A stretch of 64,000 nt of DNA, taken from contig JAYSPV010000051.1 in the NCBI GenBank assembly GCA_043721915.1, positions 1 through 64,000 of the forward strand, given 5' to 3'. Below are positions 1 to 10,300 of the stretch, piece by piece. The DNA is from UBA668 sp043721915 (GTDB lineage Bacteria; Actinomycetota; Acidimicrobiia; Acidimicrobiales; Ilumatobacteraceae). Below the pieces are notes generated by a model. It was not told where the DNA came from, ran no database searches, and worked only from the letters and a program-made list of their open reading frames with translations. Position numbers and translations under genes: made by a program. Numbering within the stretch: the stretch's first letter is position 1; the number at the start of each line of letters is the position of its first letter.

Positions 1-1
1 G

Positions 2-1369
2 TTCGTGACGGCCGTTCGCACCACCGGCATCTACTGCCGGCCGTCGTGTCCTGCCATCACCCCGAAGCGGCCGAACGTGGAGTTCTTCCGCGCGGCGGCC
101 ACGGCGCAGTCCCACGGGTACCGGGCGTGCAAGCGCTGCCGACCCGACGCCTCGCCCGGCTCGCCGGAATGGAACTCGCGCGCCGACGTGGTCGGCCGCG
201 CGATGCGACTCATCGCCGATGGTCTCGTCGATCGAGAAGGCGTCGGCGGGCTGGCCGATCGGCTGGGCTACAGCGATCGTCAGGTCAATCGTCTGCTCGT
301 CGCCGAAGTCGGCTCCGGGCCGCTGGCGTTGGCGCGAGCGCAGCGTGCGCAGACGGCGCGCATCCTGATCGAGACCACGACCCTGGCGATCACCGACGTC
401 GCGTTTGCTGCGGGCTTCCAGAGCGTTCGTCAGTTCAACGACACCGTGCGCGAGGTCTACGCGGCGTCGCCGAGCGAGTTGCGCGCAGCGAAGTCGCCGG
501 GCACTGCCGGTGGCCCGCTCACCGTGCGACTTGCGTGTCGAGAACCGTTCGACGGTGATGCGCTGTTCGCGTTCCTCGCCGCCCGTGCTGTTCCCGGAGT
601 GGAGAGCGTGGATGCGGGGACGTATCGCCGCTCCCTGCGGCTCGTGCGCGGCACGGGAGTCGTCTCGGTCACCGTGAGCGGTGGGCTCGTTTCGTGCACG
701 CTGACGCTCGACGACGTCTCCGATGCGCAGGCAGCGGTTCAGCGCACCCGTCGTCTGCTCGACCTCGACTGCGACCCGGCGACGATCGATGAACATCTGG
801 CAGCGGATCCGTTGCTCGCCCCGCTCGTCGTGAAGCGACCCGGCCTTCGCGCTCCGGGCCACCCCGACGGAACCGAACTGCTCGTGCGCGCCGTGCTCGG
901 CCAGCAGGTCAGCGTCACCGGGGCGCGCACACTCGCGGCACGACTGGTAGCGGCGCACGGCGAGCCACTCGCCGAGCCCGTCGGCGGCATGACGCACGTC
1001 TTTCCATCAGCGGCAACGATCGCGGGACTCAGCCCCCACGACTTCGCGATGCCGCGCGCCCGTGGCGCAGCGCTGATCGAGGCGTGTGCGCAGGTGGCTG
1101 ATGGTCGGATCGTGCTCGATGCGGGCAGCGATCGAGCCGACACCGTTGCCTCGCTCGCGGCGCTCAAGGGCATCGGGCCGTGGACGGCCGGCTACGTCGC
1201 GATGCGGGCGCTCAGCGACCCGGACGTGTTCCTCCCCACCGATCTCGGTGTGCGTCATGCGCTGGATGCGCTCGGCGCAGACTCTTCCCCTCGCGCGGCA
1301 GCCGAACTCGCAGAACGCTGGAGCCCATGGCGTTCGTACGCACTGCACCATCTGTGGGCAAGCTTGTGA
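2..1369 (+). CDS. Ada-type Zn domain / AraC HTH / AlkA glycosylase fusion (5' end cut by window)
   Basis: DNA-alkylation repair protein that senses methyl damage and excises 3-methyladenine-type bases. The reading frame is open at the left edge, so the true start lies outside. In order it shows the end of an Ada metal-binding domain (YCRPSCP and CKRC, the four zinc cysteines), an AraC-type helix-turn-helix at about residues 60-155, and an AlkA-like glycosylase with the helix-hairpin-helix GIGPWTAGY and the catalytic Asp in LPTDLGVRH. The C-terminal methyltransferase domain of classical Ada is absent; that activity is encoded next door by ogt, 11 bases downstream and probably co-transcribed. 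The GTG at position 5 is not the start, because homologues carry more residues before the first cysteine. Confidence 0.9.
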   Translation, partial: FVTAVRTTGIYCRPSCPAITPKRPNVEFFRAAATAQSHGYRACKRCRPDASPGSPEWNSRADVVGRAMRLIADGLVDREGVGGLADRLGYSDRQVNRLLVAEVGSGPLALARAQRAQTARILIETTTLAITDVAFAAGFQSVRQFNDTVREVYAASPSELRAAKSPGTAGGPLTVRLACREPFDGDALFAFLAARAVPGVESVDAGTYRRSLRLVRGTGVVSVTVSGGLVSCTLTLDDVSDAQAAVQRTRRLLDLDCDPATIDEHLAADPLLAPLVVKRPGLRAPGHPDGTELLVRAVLGQQVSVTGARTLAARLVAAHGEPLAEPVGGMTHVFPSAATIAGLSPHDFAMPRARGAALIEACAQVADGRIVLDAGSDRADTVASLAALKGIGPWTAGYVAMRALSDPDVFLPTDLGVRHALDALGADSSPRAAAELAERWSPWRSYALHHLWASL

Positions 1370-1380
1370 AGGAGCAACGA

Positions 1381-1923
1381 ATGAACCGCAGCGAGACGAC
1401 ACCCCCGAACCTTGGCGACGTCGATGGTCTGTGCCGCACGACGATGTCCACACCGGTGGGCGAACTGACGCTGATCGCATCGCCTCGCGGGCTGCGTGCG
1501 GTGCTCTGGCCCGACGAGTTCGGCGATCCGGACCGCGTTGCGAGCGCCGCCGCCGGTGATCCCGCCGCCGTCGGGATCCTGCGCGACGCAGCGCTGCAAT
1601 TGGAGGAGTACTTCCGTGGCGACCGTCACGACTTCGATCTGCCGCTCGACCCTGTGGGCACGCCCTTCCAGGAGTCGGCGTGGATGGAGCTGCGCCGGAT
1701 CCCCTACGGCCAGACGATCTCTTACGGTGAACAGGCGAGGCGCCTCGGTGACTCGAACAAGTCGCGCGCCGTCGGTGCCGCCAACGGGCGCAACCCGATC
1801 AGCATCATCGTGCCCTGTCACCGGGTGGTCGGCTCGAACGGCTCGCTCACCGGCTTCGCAGCCGGGGTGGAGGCAAAGGCATGGCTGCTGCGCCATGAGC
1901 AGGGCTCGCTCACGCTGCTCTGA
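1381..1923 (+). CDS. ogt: methylated-DNA--protein-cysteine methyltransferase
   Basis: Suicide repair enzyme that transfers the O6-methyl group of guanine to its own cysteine. The 180-residue protein has the active-site motif IIVPCHRVV and the preceding helix-turn-helix region (IPYGQTISYGEQARRLG), matching the family in length. The ATG at 1381 follows a GGAG ribosome site 7 bases upstream. It sits directly behind the Ada/AlkA fusion, so base excision and direct reversal of alkylation damage are likely co-expressed. The pair looks like the functions of a classical Ada operon divided over two polypeptides. Confidence 0.95.
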   Translation: MNRSETTPPNLGDVDGLCRTTMSTPVGELTLIASPRGLRAVLWPDEFGDPDRVASAAAGDPAAVGILRDAALQLEEYFRGDRHDFDLPLDPVGTPFQESAWMELRRIPYGQTISYGEQARRLGDSNKSRAVGAANGRNPISIIVPCHRVVGSNGSLTGFAAGVEAKAWLLRHEQGSLTLL

Positions 1924-1954
1924 GCAGCGCGTCGCAATCCTGCGAACCGAGGGA

Positions 1955-2557
1955 TCAGCGGTGGCGGGCCTTGAGCTGCTGCTCGCGGGCCTTGCGGGCC
2001 GCGGCCTGCTTGCGCTCCTTGGCTGCCTTACGCTTCGCCTTCGTCTCTTCGTCGGCGGTGCGCGCGGGCAGCACCTCGACATCTGTGCGCTCGGCCGGCG
2101 GCAGTGCGAGCGTCTCGTCGTGCTTGAGCACGCGCGTGAGCATCACCGACGCGGCGGCCTCGCCAGTGATCGAGGTGGCGATCATCAGGCGCACTGTGGC
2201 GAGACCGAACTCCTCGATGAGCGCCGGCGTGGCTTCCAGCAGCTGCTCCTCCGTGGGATCGTCGCTGTGGTCGCCGAGCGCCTCGATGCACTTGGCGAGA
2301 CACGGATCGGCGAGCAGCGTACTGACCTGCTCGAGCCCGCCGTTCATCCGGCCACGGGCCGCGGTGCTGCGCACGGCGAGCAGGCGGGCGTCTGCATCAG
2401 TGAAGCCGCCTTCGCGGGCGCCGCACAGTTCGTCGAGCGCTTCCACGTGATCCTCGGGCAGCGAGGCCACGAGCGTGGCGAGCTCCTCGTCGGTCATCGC
2501 GGCAAACGCACGGTCGAGCAGGGTCAGGGCTTGCAGGCGATTCTTGAGCTGGCTCAT
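1955..2557 (-). CDS. hypothetical helical protein with a Lys/Arg-rich tail
   Basis: Not recognised. A 200-residue, soluble-looking protein without signal peptide or membrane segment. Most of it is acidic and predicted helical; the last 35 residues are a basic Lys/Arg/Ala/Gln stretch ending QQLKARHR that could bind nucleic acid. It starts at ATG 2557 with a TAGCCT hexamer (minus strand, 2567-2572) 9 bases upstream, and is divergent from the gene at 2636. It converges on ogt with only 31 bases between. Confidence 0.6.
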   Translation of the reverse strand: MSQLKNRLQALTLLDRAFAAMTDEELATLVASLPEDHVEALDELCGAREGGFTDADARLLAVRSTAARGRMNGGLEQVSTLLADPCLAKCIEALGDHSDDPTEEQLLEATPALIEEFGLATVRLMIATSITGEAAASVMLTRVLKHDETLALPPAERTDVEVLPARTADEETKAKRKAAKERKQAAARKAREQQLKARHR

Positions 2558-2623
2558 CGGGCAGCAAGGCTACCGAGCCGACGGCCCAGCCCCTCCGGCA
2601 GCGATCACGCCAGCGCGGGGGCA

Positions 2624-2629
2624 TACGAT
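2624..2629 (+). promoter_or_regulatory. -10-like TACGAT, leaderless start
   Basis: TACGAT, then six bases, then the ATG at 2636. The spacing suggests transcription starts at or near the A of the start codon. No Shine-Dalgarno sequence is present. Confidence 0.45.
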
Positions 2630-2635
2630 CGTGCG

Positions 2636-3661
2636 ATGACGACGTTGGTGTACGCCGAGGACGAGCTGCTGCGCGATCACCCCGATCTGGCCCCGCATGT
2701 GGTCGCTGGTCTGCGCATGCACGGCGGGTTTCGCGCCGATGGCGGCTACCAGCCGCCGCGCGCGCTGGTGCGGGTGCCTGCGCTACTGGAATGGGAGGCC
2801 GCGCTCGTCGCTCGCGGTGGCAGCGTGCTCGCCGCCGATGCGTCGCTGCTCGGTGGCGTTCGGCTTCCCACGGTCGAGCAGTCTCGCGTGCTGCTTCGTC
2901 ATGGCCTCGGCGAAACGTTCTGGAACTCGTTGACCATCACCGGCAAGATCGAAGCCCGGGGCCGTCTGCTCGCCGAGTTCAGCTTCCCCGATCTGCAGCC
3001 GCACATCGTCGACGACATCTCCGAGATGGCGATCGGCCATCTCGGCAGGGGCCTGCTCAAGGCGCACGGATGGGACGAAGGCGGCATCGAAGCACCTGAC
3101 GGCGAGGCACGGGGAGCACATGATCAGATGTGGTTCGTCGCCCGCGACCTCGCGTTCGGCGCCGGGGCGTACCCCGACGTCGATCCGCCGGAGAACATCG
3201 CACGGCCGGAGGCCGGCACACGGTTCATGCCCGAGGTGTCACCCGCGGTGGAGGGTCTGCTGTCGCTGCTGATGAACTTGCTGGTGATCGAGTTCCGTGC
3301 CGAGATCGGCTTTGCCGCTTCGCAGGCGATCCTGCGCACCCCTGGCCTATTTGCCGGCCGTGACGCCGAGGCGCTGGAGGCCGCTGAGATCATCGAGCGC
3401 ATCCGCGCCGACGAGGAGATCCATGTGTCGTCGTTGCGCCTCTACCTCGGCGAGTGTGCGTCAGTCAGGTTCCGCGCTACCGGTGGAGGCGACATCGCCG
3501 GCCAGGAACTGATCGACCGTTTCTGGAACGGGCTCGTCCAGTGGGCCACAGTGGATCAACCGGCACTGATGGCCGAGCAACAGCGGGCATTGCTGCAGGC
3601 TCGTGTGATGGCGCACCCCGACAGTTCGGTGATCTGGCAGCAGTTCGAGACGACCGCCTAG
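2636..3661 (+). CDS. hypothetical protein, possibly ferritin-like
   Basis: A 341-residue cytosolic protein that I do not recognise as a named family. The C-terminal half is mostly helical, with the segment IIERIRADEEIHVSSLRLYL, whose E-x-x-H spacing recalls one metal-binding helix of ferritin-like diiron proteins. An earlier helix carries LVIEFRAEIGFAASQAI. This resemblance is inference only. There is no signal peptide. The ATG is chosen because it follows a TACGAT -10-like element; longer in-frame extensions upstream run through the antisense of the neighbouring gene. Confidence 0.6.
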   Translation: MTTLVYAEDELLRDHPDLAPHVVAGLRMHGGFRADGGYQPPRALVRVPALLEWEAALVARGGSVLAADASLLGGVRLPTVEQSRVLLRHGLGETFWNSLTITGKIEARGRLLAEFSFPDLQPHIVDDISEMAIGHLGRGLLKAHGWDEGGIEAPDGEARGAHDQMWFVARDLAFGAGAYPDVDPPENIARPEAGTRFMPEVSPAVEGLLSLLMNLLVIEFRAEIGFAASQAILRTPGLFAGRDAEALEAAEIIERIRADEEIHVSSLRLYLGECASVRFRATGGGDIAGQELIDRFWNGLVQWATVDQPALMAEQQRALLQARVMAHPDSSVIWQQFETTA

Positions 3662-3682
3662 CTCGAACGCGGCCGGTGCCGA

Positions 3683-5956
3683 TCAGCTGCGCTGGAACTG
3701 CTCCTGGCGTTGCGCCAGTTCGGCAAGGGCTGCGTTGACCGGCAGCGTGACCGACGTCGGCGCGCTGAGGTCCTGGCTTGGCGAGATCAACAAGGTGTAC
3801 TGGGTGGCGTCGCTGTCGACCTGGAACGCCATCCTTGCGTCGGCGGTTTCGCCGGGGCTGATGACGCCGACGGGATAGCTGGTGTTCGTTGCAGCACCAT
3901 CGGCGTCGACTCGGACGGACGCATCGGAGTCGAGGCAGCCACCCGTTCCGCTGAGACAGGTGAACCGGAGGTTGACAATCACCCAAACCTTGCCATCCTC
4001 GGCCCGAACGTCATGGGTGGTAAACGTGCCGCTGCCCGGCGCTACCGGATCGTTGAACGACACCGCGGCGTCGACCACCACCCACGAGTGCCGCTCGTTG
4101 AAGGTGTCGAACTCGATCGGCGGGGAGCCGATGGTCACCGCGGCGGGATCGACGGCAGCTGCGAAGGTGCCTGCCAGCGGGATGCCGGTGCGCACGCGGT
4201 CGGCGGTGGAGGAATCGAACAGCAGCACGGCTTCCTGCAGAGTGCTGCTGTCGAGGACGACATCCTTGTCCAACACGAAGTCGATCACCTGCTCGCCGGA
4301 CGTACCGGCGGCGACGAACTGAGCGGAGAACGTCGCGACGTACGGGTCGCCGTCGGCAAGTTGCAGCAGGTAGCTCGTTTCGAAGTCGGAACCCTCCTTG
4401 CCGATTCGATTGACCAGGTCGAGGTGAATCCGCACCGTCGTGGGTCCGGCGAGCGCAGCCGTCTCGTCGAAGGCGGGATCGGAGTCGGACATCTCGACCT
4501 CGGTGATCTCGAAGTCGAACGGGCCGAATGCCGCAACGCGGCCGTCGGCCTCGACCCATGGCTCGGACACCGTGAAGGCGGCGGCGGGCGGGCCGGTGGT
4601 CGTGACTGCGTCGGTGGAGGCGGTCGTGCCCTGGGGTGCGTCGGTTGCCGCCGGCTGAGTGATCAGTGGATCGGTTGGCGGGGTGGCGTCGCCGTCATCG
4701 CCCCCACCGCCGAGAAGGACGACTGCGCCGACGGCCAGCGCAATCGCCGCAACGATGGCCCCGACAATGAGGCCTGTGCGCTTCTTGGGCGCCGTGGGCA
4801 CCGTCGACAAGGGAGGTGCGGCCATTGCGATCGCCCCTGCTGTCGCTGTCGTCGGAGGGAGCAAAGAAGCGAGGACCGTCGGTGGTGCGGGCTGCGAGGC
4901 GATGAGCGCTGCGCCGACGCAGATGGCGTGTTTCGGGTTGGCGTCGAGGGCGACGGGGCGCTGCAGAGTGGAACGGAGCAGGTCGGCCACCATCGGCATG
5001 CGCGAGGAACCGCCGACGAGCAGGATGCGGTCGATGCCAGAGAGTTCGAGGCGGGCGAGCCGTACGGCACGCTGGGTCGCCTCGATTGTCTCCATCACCC
5101 TCGGGCGGACCAGGTCTTCGAGTTCGCTGCGGTTGATGGTGACGGTCGTGTTGAACCCGGGGAGGTTGACGGCGACGACGGCCGAGGCGTCGTTGGACAG
5201 CGCCTCCTTGGCGCGCTGGCAGTCGTGGCGCAGCCGCCACGTCGCGGCGAGCACGGCCGGGTCGGTGGGATCGAGGTCGACGCTGGCGTTGATGTTGGCG
5301 TGATCGAGGACGTGCGCGAGCACTGCGTGGTCGATGTCGATGCCGCCGAGACGATCCAATCCGGTGGGGGTGCTGATCAGTTCGAACCCGTTACCTGCGG
5401 TGCGTTGCACGAGGGCGGCATCGAATGTGCCGCCGCCGAAGTCGTATACCGCGACGACGGCGCCCTGGCCGATCGCGGATCGTTGTGCGTACGAGACTGC
5501 TGCGGCCTGAGGCTCGCTGATGAGGGCCACGTGGTCGAGGTCGGCCAGCCGACCCACCTCGCGCATCAGGTCGAGCTTGTAGGGGCCGAAGTTGGCGGGG
5601 TGCGTGAGCACCACCTGGCTCGGCGGACCACCTTCGGTCTGGCTGACCTGCGCGACGACCCACTTGAGGACGATCGCCATGAGTGCCTCGGGCGTGTATG
5701 GCGTGCCTCCGAGCATCAGCGGGGTGGTATCGCCGAGACGCCGCTTGAATTCGCGGGCGGTGCGTGTCGGCTCGGTCGAGGCCCGGCGCTCGGCCGCCTC
5801 TCCCACAGCGGCGTCGCCGCGCTCGCCGACCACGACCACCGATGGCACTGCCGCCGTCGCCGTGCCCAACTGGCAGACCTCGGCGCGGCCGTGGCGAGCG
5901 ATCGCTGCCGCCGTGTAGGTGGTGCCGAGGTCGACCCCCAAGACATACGGGTCCAT
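3683..5956 (-). CDS. membrane-anchored Hsp70-family protein with extracytoplasmic C-terminal domain
   Basis: The N-terminal 350 residues form an actin-like Hsp70 ATPase (VDLGTTYTAA near residue 10, YDFGGGTFDAAL near 172, LLVGGSSRMPM near 313). Instead of the usual substrate-binding domain, a Pro/Ala linker leads to one transmembrane helix at about 395-416, preceded by KKR. A Thr/Pro/Asp-rich linker follows, then about 300 residues, probably outside the membrane, of beta-rich sequence. The ATPase would thus lie in the cytoplasm and be tethered to an external domain, suggesting signalling or envelope assembly rather than general folding. The ATG at 5956 is preferred over GTG 5962 because GGGGGAG lies about 5 bases before it. 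No DnaJ or GrpE gene is nearby. Confidence 0.85.
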   Translation of the reverse strand: MDPYVLGVDLGTTYTAAAIARHGRAEVCQLGTATAAVPSVVVVGERGDAAVGEAAERRASTEPTRTAREFKRRLGDTTPLMLGGTPYTPEALMAIVLKWVVAQVSQTEGGPPSQVVLTHPANFGPYKLDLMREVGRLADLDHVALISEPQAAAVSYAQRSAIGQGAVVAVYDFGGGTFDAALVQRTAGNGFELISTPTGLDRLGGIDIDHAVLAHVLDHANINASVDLDPTDPAVLAATWRLRHDCQRAKEALSNDASAVVAVNLPGFNTTVTINRSELEDLVRPRVMETIEATQRAVRLARLELSGIDRILLVGGSSRMPMVADLLRSTLQRPVALDANPKHAICVGAALIASQPAPPTVLASLLPPTTATAGAIAMAAPPLSTVPTAPKKRTGLIVGAIVAAIALAVGAVVLLGGGGDDGDATPPTDPLITQPAATDAPQGTTASTDAVTTTGPPAAAFTVSEPWVEADGRVAAFGPFDFEITEVEMSDSDPAFDETAALAGPTTVRIHLDLVNRIGKEGSDFETSYLLQLADGDPYVATFSAQFVAAGTSGEQVIDFVLDKDVVLDSSTLQEAVLLFDSSTADRVRTGIPLAGTFAAAVDPAAVTIGSPPIEFDTFNERHSWVVVDAAVSFNDPVAPGSGTFTTHDVRAEDGKVWVIVNLRFTCLSGTGGCLDSDASVRVDADGAATNTSYPVGVISPGETADARMAFQVDSDATQYTLLISPSQDLSAPTSVTLPVNAALAELAQRQEQFQRS

Positions 5957-6123
5957 GCCCACTCCCCCCTGGCGTGCGACACGCCCGGGATCGGAGGATA
6001 GCTCGCAGAGGGGAGGCCCCGGACCGACGCGGCGGCGACGTCAACGCTGAGTGATGGCGCACGCGGACGGTGTTGTGATCTGCAGCAGTTCGAAGCGGCT
6101 TCCTGACGCGCGGCGGGCGTCGA

Positions 6124-7338
6124 TCACGGTTCGTCGGGTGTCATCATCTGCTCGGCTGGCGCGTTGGCCAACACGTCGGCAACATAGGAGGCCACCGTGT
6201 CGTCGATACCGACGTCGCCGCCCGCCCGCTCCGACAGGAACCATCGGTGCTCGAGCACCTGGTGGTACAGCTCGGCGGGCTCCAGCTTGGCCGCCATCTC
6301 GGGCGGAATGCCGGCGAGAGCCCGCGCGAATCGCTCCTCCAGCCAGCGCGCCGCGGCGACGGCCTCCACCACCTTGCGGCCGCCGCGCTGCTCCAGCACC
6401 GCCCGATACCGGCTGATGTCGTTGAGCAGCCGGCGCGCCTGGTTCTCGCCGGCATCGAGCCCGGTGAGCGAGCGCAGCTTCTGCGCGTGGAACCCGTGCT
6501 CCACCACGCGCGGCACCAGGCGCAGGCGCGAGCCGTCGACGGTGGTGACCAGCTCGAGCTCGGCTGCGTCGAACCCCAGATCGTGTAGTCGGCGCAGGCG
6601 CTGGTCGACGCGGAAGGTCTCCTCCGCGTTGAACTCGTCGATGCCGGTGAGCTCCTGCCACAGCGCCTCGTACGACTGCTCGATGGCGATCGCCGTCGAC
6701 TCCGGATCGATCCCGTCTGCCAGCAACCCGCCCATCTGGAGATCGAGCAGGCCACCCAACACGTTCTCGGTGGCGATCTGCAGGTCGAGTTGGCGCTGAC
6801 CTGGGCTGAGCTGTTCGTGACGCTCGCTCGTCTCGACGTCGATGATGTACGCCGCCAGCGCTGCAGCATCGCGGCGGAAGAGCGTGTTCGAGAGTGAGCA
6901 GTCACCCCAGTAGAAGCCGGCCAGGTGCAGCCGCACCAGCAACACTGCGAGCGCGTCGAGCAGACGTTCGCCGAGGTACGGGATGCGCAGCCCTCGACCA
7001 GAGAGCAGGGTGCGGTAGGGCAGCGAGTAGTCGAGATGACGCGTGATCAACAGACCGTCGGCCTCGTCGTCGCGGCCGGTGACCACGCCGACGATCTCCG
7101 CCGTCGGCAGGCCCGCCTCGGCGAGCTCGTGCAGCAACCTCCACTCACGCTCGGCGAGCGGGTCCGGGAGCTCCTTGACGACGTACGAGGTGGTGCCCAC
7201 CTCGACCAGCCGTACGACGTGGCGGTGCAGACCCATGACGGTGTGCATCCCGGCCATCGTCCATTCGGCGAGTGGCTGGTCGAACGGCCAATCGACGATG
7301 GCACCGTGCTCGGCGGCCTTGACGAGCTGCAGCCGCAT
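6124..7338 (-). CDS. DUF4032 protein with kinase-like N-terminal domain
   Basis: 404 residues. The first 200 look like a lipopolysaccharide-kinase/protein-kinase fold: VVKELPDPLAEREW (candidate ATP-binding lysine and helix-C glutamate), GFYWGDCSLSNTLF (catalytic loop) and YIIDVETSE (metal-binding Asp). The second half matches the DUF4032 type typical of actinobacteria. The substrate is unknown. The ATG at 7338 shares one base with the mfd stop codon (TGATG), so translation is probably coupled to mfd. No membrane segment is seen, so a cytosolic kinase-like role is inferred. Confidence 0.8.
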   Translation of the reverse strand: MRLQLVKAAEHGAIVDWPFDQPLAEWTMAGMHTVMGLHRHVVRLVEVGTTSYVVKELPDPLAEREWRLLHELAEAGLPTAEIVGVVTGRDDEADGLLITRHLDYSLPYRTLLSGRGLRIPYLGERLLDALAVLLVRLHLAGFYWGDCSLSNTLFRRDAAALAAYIIDVETSERHEQLSPGQRQLDLQIATENVLGGLLDLQMGGLLADGIDPESTAIAIEQSYEALWQELTGIDEFNAEETFRVDQRLRRLHDLGFDAAELELVTTVDGSRLRLVPRVVEHGFHAQKLRSLTGLDAGENQARRLLNDISRYRAVLEQRGGRKVVEAVAAARWLEERFARALAGIPPEMAAKLEPAELYHQVLEHRWFLSERAGGDVGIDDTVASYVADVLANAPAEQMMTPDEP

Positions 7339-10300
7339 CAGCCGGCGACCGGTTGTGCGGGTGGCACCAGCTGCGCAAGGAAGTCGCTGAGGAACTCGGC
7401 TGGGTCGGCGCCGCGCTTGAGCGGCACGACCAGCTGCTGCTGCTCCTCCTTGTAGATGGCCGCGCGGCTCAGCCGGCGCAGGCGCATCTCCTCGCTCACC
7501 TTCAGGGTGAGGGGGCCCAGGCGAGCCTGGTGTCCCGTGATCTGCACGTCGCGCAGCCCCAGCCGGTTGCACTCGGCGCGCAGCGAGCCGACGTGGAGCA
7601 ACGCCTGGGCCGGGGCCGGGACCGGGCCGTAGCGGTCTTCCCACTCAGCGCGGATGTCGGCGACCTCAGCAGCGGTGGTGACCCCGGCCAGCCGACGGTA
7701 TGCCTCCAACCGCAGCTCCTCCTTGGCCACGTAGTCGGTGGGCAGGAACGCGTCCGAGGGTACGTCGAGCTTCACCTCGGTGGGGGGCTTAGGAGGCGCC
7801 TCGCCCTTCATCTCGCCCACGGCCTCGGTGACCATCTGGCAGTAGAGGTCGTAGCCGACCGCGGCGATGTGGCCGCTCTGCGACTCGCCCAGCAGGTTGC
7901 CCGCGCCGCGGATCTCCAGATCGCGCATTGCAATCTTGAAGCCGCTGCCCAGCTCGGTGGCCTCACCGATCGTCTTCAACCGCTCGTAGGCCTCTTCGCT
8001 GAGCCGGGCTTCGGTCGGATGGAACAGGTACGCGTATGCCCGCGATCCGCTACGGCCGACGCGACCGCGCAACTGATGCATCTGCCCGAGGCCGAGCAGG
8101 TCGGCGCGCTCGACCACGAGCGTGTTCACCGTCGGCATGTCGATGCCGCTCTCGATGATCGTGGTGCAGACGAGCACGTCGTAGCGACCCTCCCAGAAGT
8201 CGACCACCACCTGTTCCAGCGAGCCTTCGTCCATCTGGCCGTGCGCGATCGCGATGCGCGCCTCGGGCACCAGCTCGCGGAGGCGACCGGCGGCCATGTC
8301 GATGGACTGGACGCGGTTGTGCACCCAGAACACCTGACCCTCGCGCAGCAGCTCCCGGCGGATCGCCTCGACGGCGACCCGCTCGTCGTAACCGCCCACG
8401 AACGTGAGAATCGGTTGCCGGTCGGCGGGCGGGGTCTGCAGCAGCGACAGGTCGCGGATGCCGACCAGGCTCATCTCCAGCGTCCGCGGAATCGGGGTGG
8501 CGGACAGCGTGAGCACGTCGACGTTGTGCTTCAGCTTCTTCATCGTCTCCTTGGCCTGGACACCGAAGCGCTGTTCTTCGTCCACCACCAGCAGTCCAAG
8601 ATCCTTGAACACCACCGAATCCTGCAGCAGGCGATGCGTGCCGATCACGCAGTCGATCTCGCCGGTCTTGAGGCCCTCGATGACCTTCTTCGCCTCCTTT
8701 GCGGTCAGGAAGCGGCTGAGCACCTCCACCCGGATCGGGTAGCCCGCGAAGCGATCGGCGAACGTGTTGCCGTGTTGGGTGGCGAGCAGCGTGGTGGGCG
8801 CGAGCACGGCGACCTGTTTGCCGTCCTGGATGGCCTTGAACGCGGCACGGATGGCCACTTCGGTCTTGCCGAAGCCGACGTCGCCGCAAACCAGCCGGTC
8901 CATCGGGAACGCTCGCTCCATGTCCAGCTTGATGTCGTCGATCGCCTTGCGCTGATCGGGCGTCTCCACGAACGGGAACGCCTGCTCCATCTCGTGCTGC
9001 CACGGGGTGTCCATCCCAAAGGCGTGGCCAGGCGCGTTGATGCGCTTCTGGTAGAGCACGACGAGCTCCTGCGCGATTTCACGCACGGCACTGCGCACCT
9101 TGCTCTTCGCCTTGGCGAAGTCGCCGCCGCCGAGCCGGTGCAGCACGGGTGTCTCGCCGCCCACGTACTGGCGGAGTGCGTCGATCTGATCGCTGGGGAC
9201 GTAGAGCTTGTCGCCTCCCTTGTACTTCAGCAGCAGATAGTCGCGTTCGGTGCCGCCGATCGTCCGCTTGACCATGCCTTCGTACTGGCCGACACCGTGC
9301 TGGTAGTGCACGACGTAGTTTCCCGGCTTGAGGTCCTCGAACAGGCCGGTGCCCTGCCGTTTGCGTGGACGCGCGGTGCGGTGGGCGCGGCGCCGGCCGG
9401 TGAGGTCTGCCTCGGCCACCACGGCCAGTTTCGCGGCCGGCACGCTGCACCCGCGGTGCAGCGGCGCGGTGGCTACGTACCCGCCGGGCCGGGTGAGGTC
9501 GGCGCCCGGCCCGACGTGCGCGAACGACAGCCCGCGATCCAACAACAGGCTGCTCATCCGCTGGGCCGAGCCTTCGCCATCGGCGGCCACGATCACTCGG
9601 AAACCGTCGGCGAGCAACTCACGCAGGCGGCCGGCCAGCCCCTCGCCGTCGCCGACGACGGGGCCCCAACCGCTGGCGTTGACCATCGGCGAGTCGGGCG
9701 TCTCGGGAACATTGCTGATCGTCCACATCGCCTGCCCGCTGGCGAGCAGGCGGTCGGTATGGGCGTGCAGGCGGGGGAACGTCTTGTCGGGATCGCGCGC
9801 CCATGTGCCGGCAAGTGCTCGCGCCAGGTCGTCCTCCTCGGCCAACAGGTCGTTGGCCCGGTCGCGCATCCGGCGCGGCTCGACGAGGGCGACTTTCGCG
9901 TTGTCGGGCAGGACGTCGGTGATCAACCGTTGACGGTCGCCGGTGAGCCAGGGCAGCCAGCTCTCCATGCCATCGAACAGGGTGCCTTCAGCGAGCCGTT
10001 CCCACTGCTCGCGTCCCCAGGGCTCGGAGGCCACGAGACCGGCGGCGATTGCCCGCACCTCGTCCGAGGGCATCAGCTCGCGAGCAGGGAAGACGAAGGC
10101 CTCGTCGAGATCGTCAGTGCTGCGCTGGTCGTTGACCGCGAACTCGGTGAGCCGGTCGACCTCGTCGCCCCACAGGTCGATGCGGATCGGCGCATCAGCA
10201 GTGGACGGGAAGATGTCGATGATCGCGCCGCGTTGGGCGACCTCGCCACGGTGCTCGACCAGCTCCTCGCGGCGGTAGCCGTAGTGGATCAGCTGCGCCA

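Noticed and set aside
1496..2635. Long 5' extension of the gene at 2636
   Set aside because: The extension runs through ogt in another frame and the antisense of the 1955-2557 gene; a leaderless promoter marks ATG 2636 instead.
3710..6001. Plus-strand open frame of about 760 codons opposite the Hsp70 gene
   Set aside because: Antisense shadow with biased composition; the minus-strand frame has all the Hsp70 motifs.
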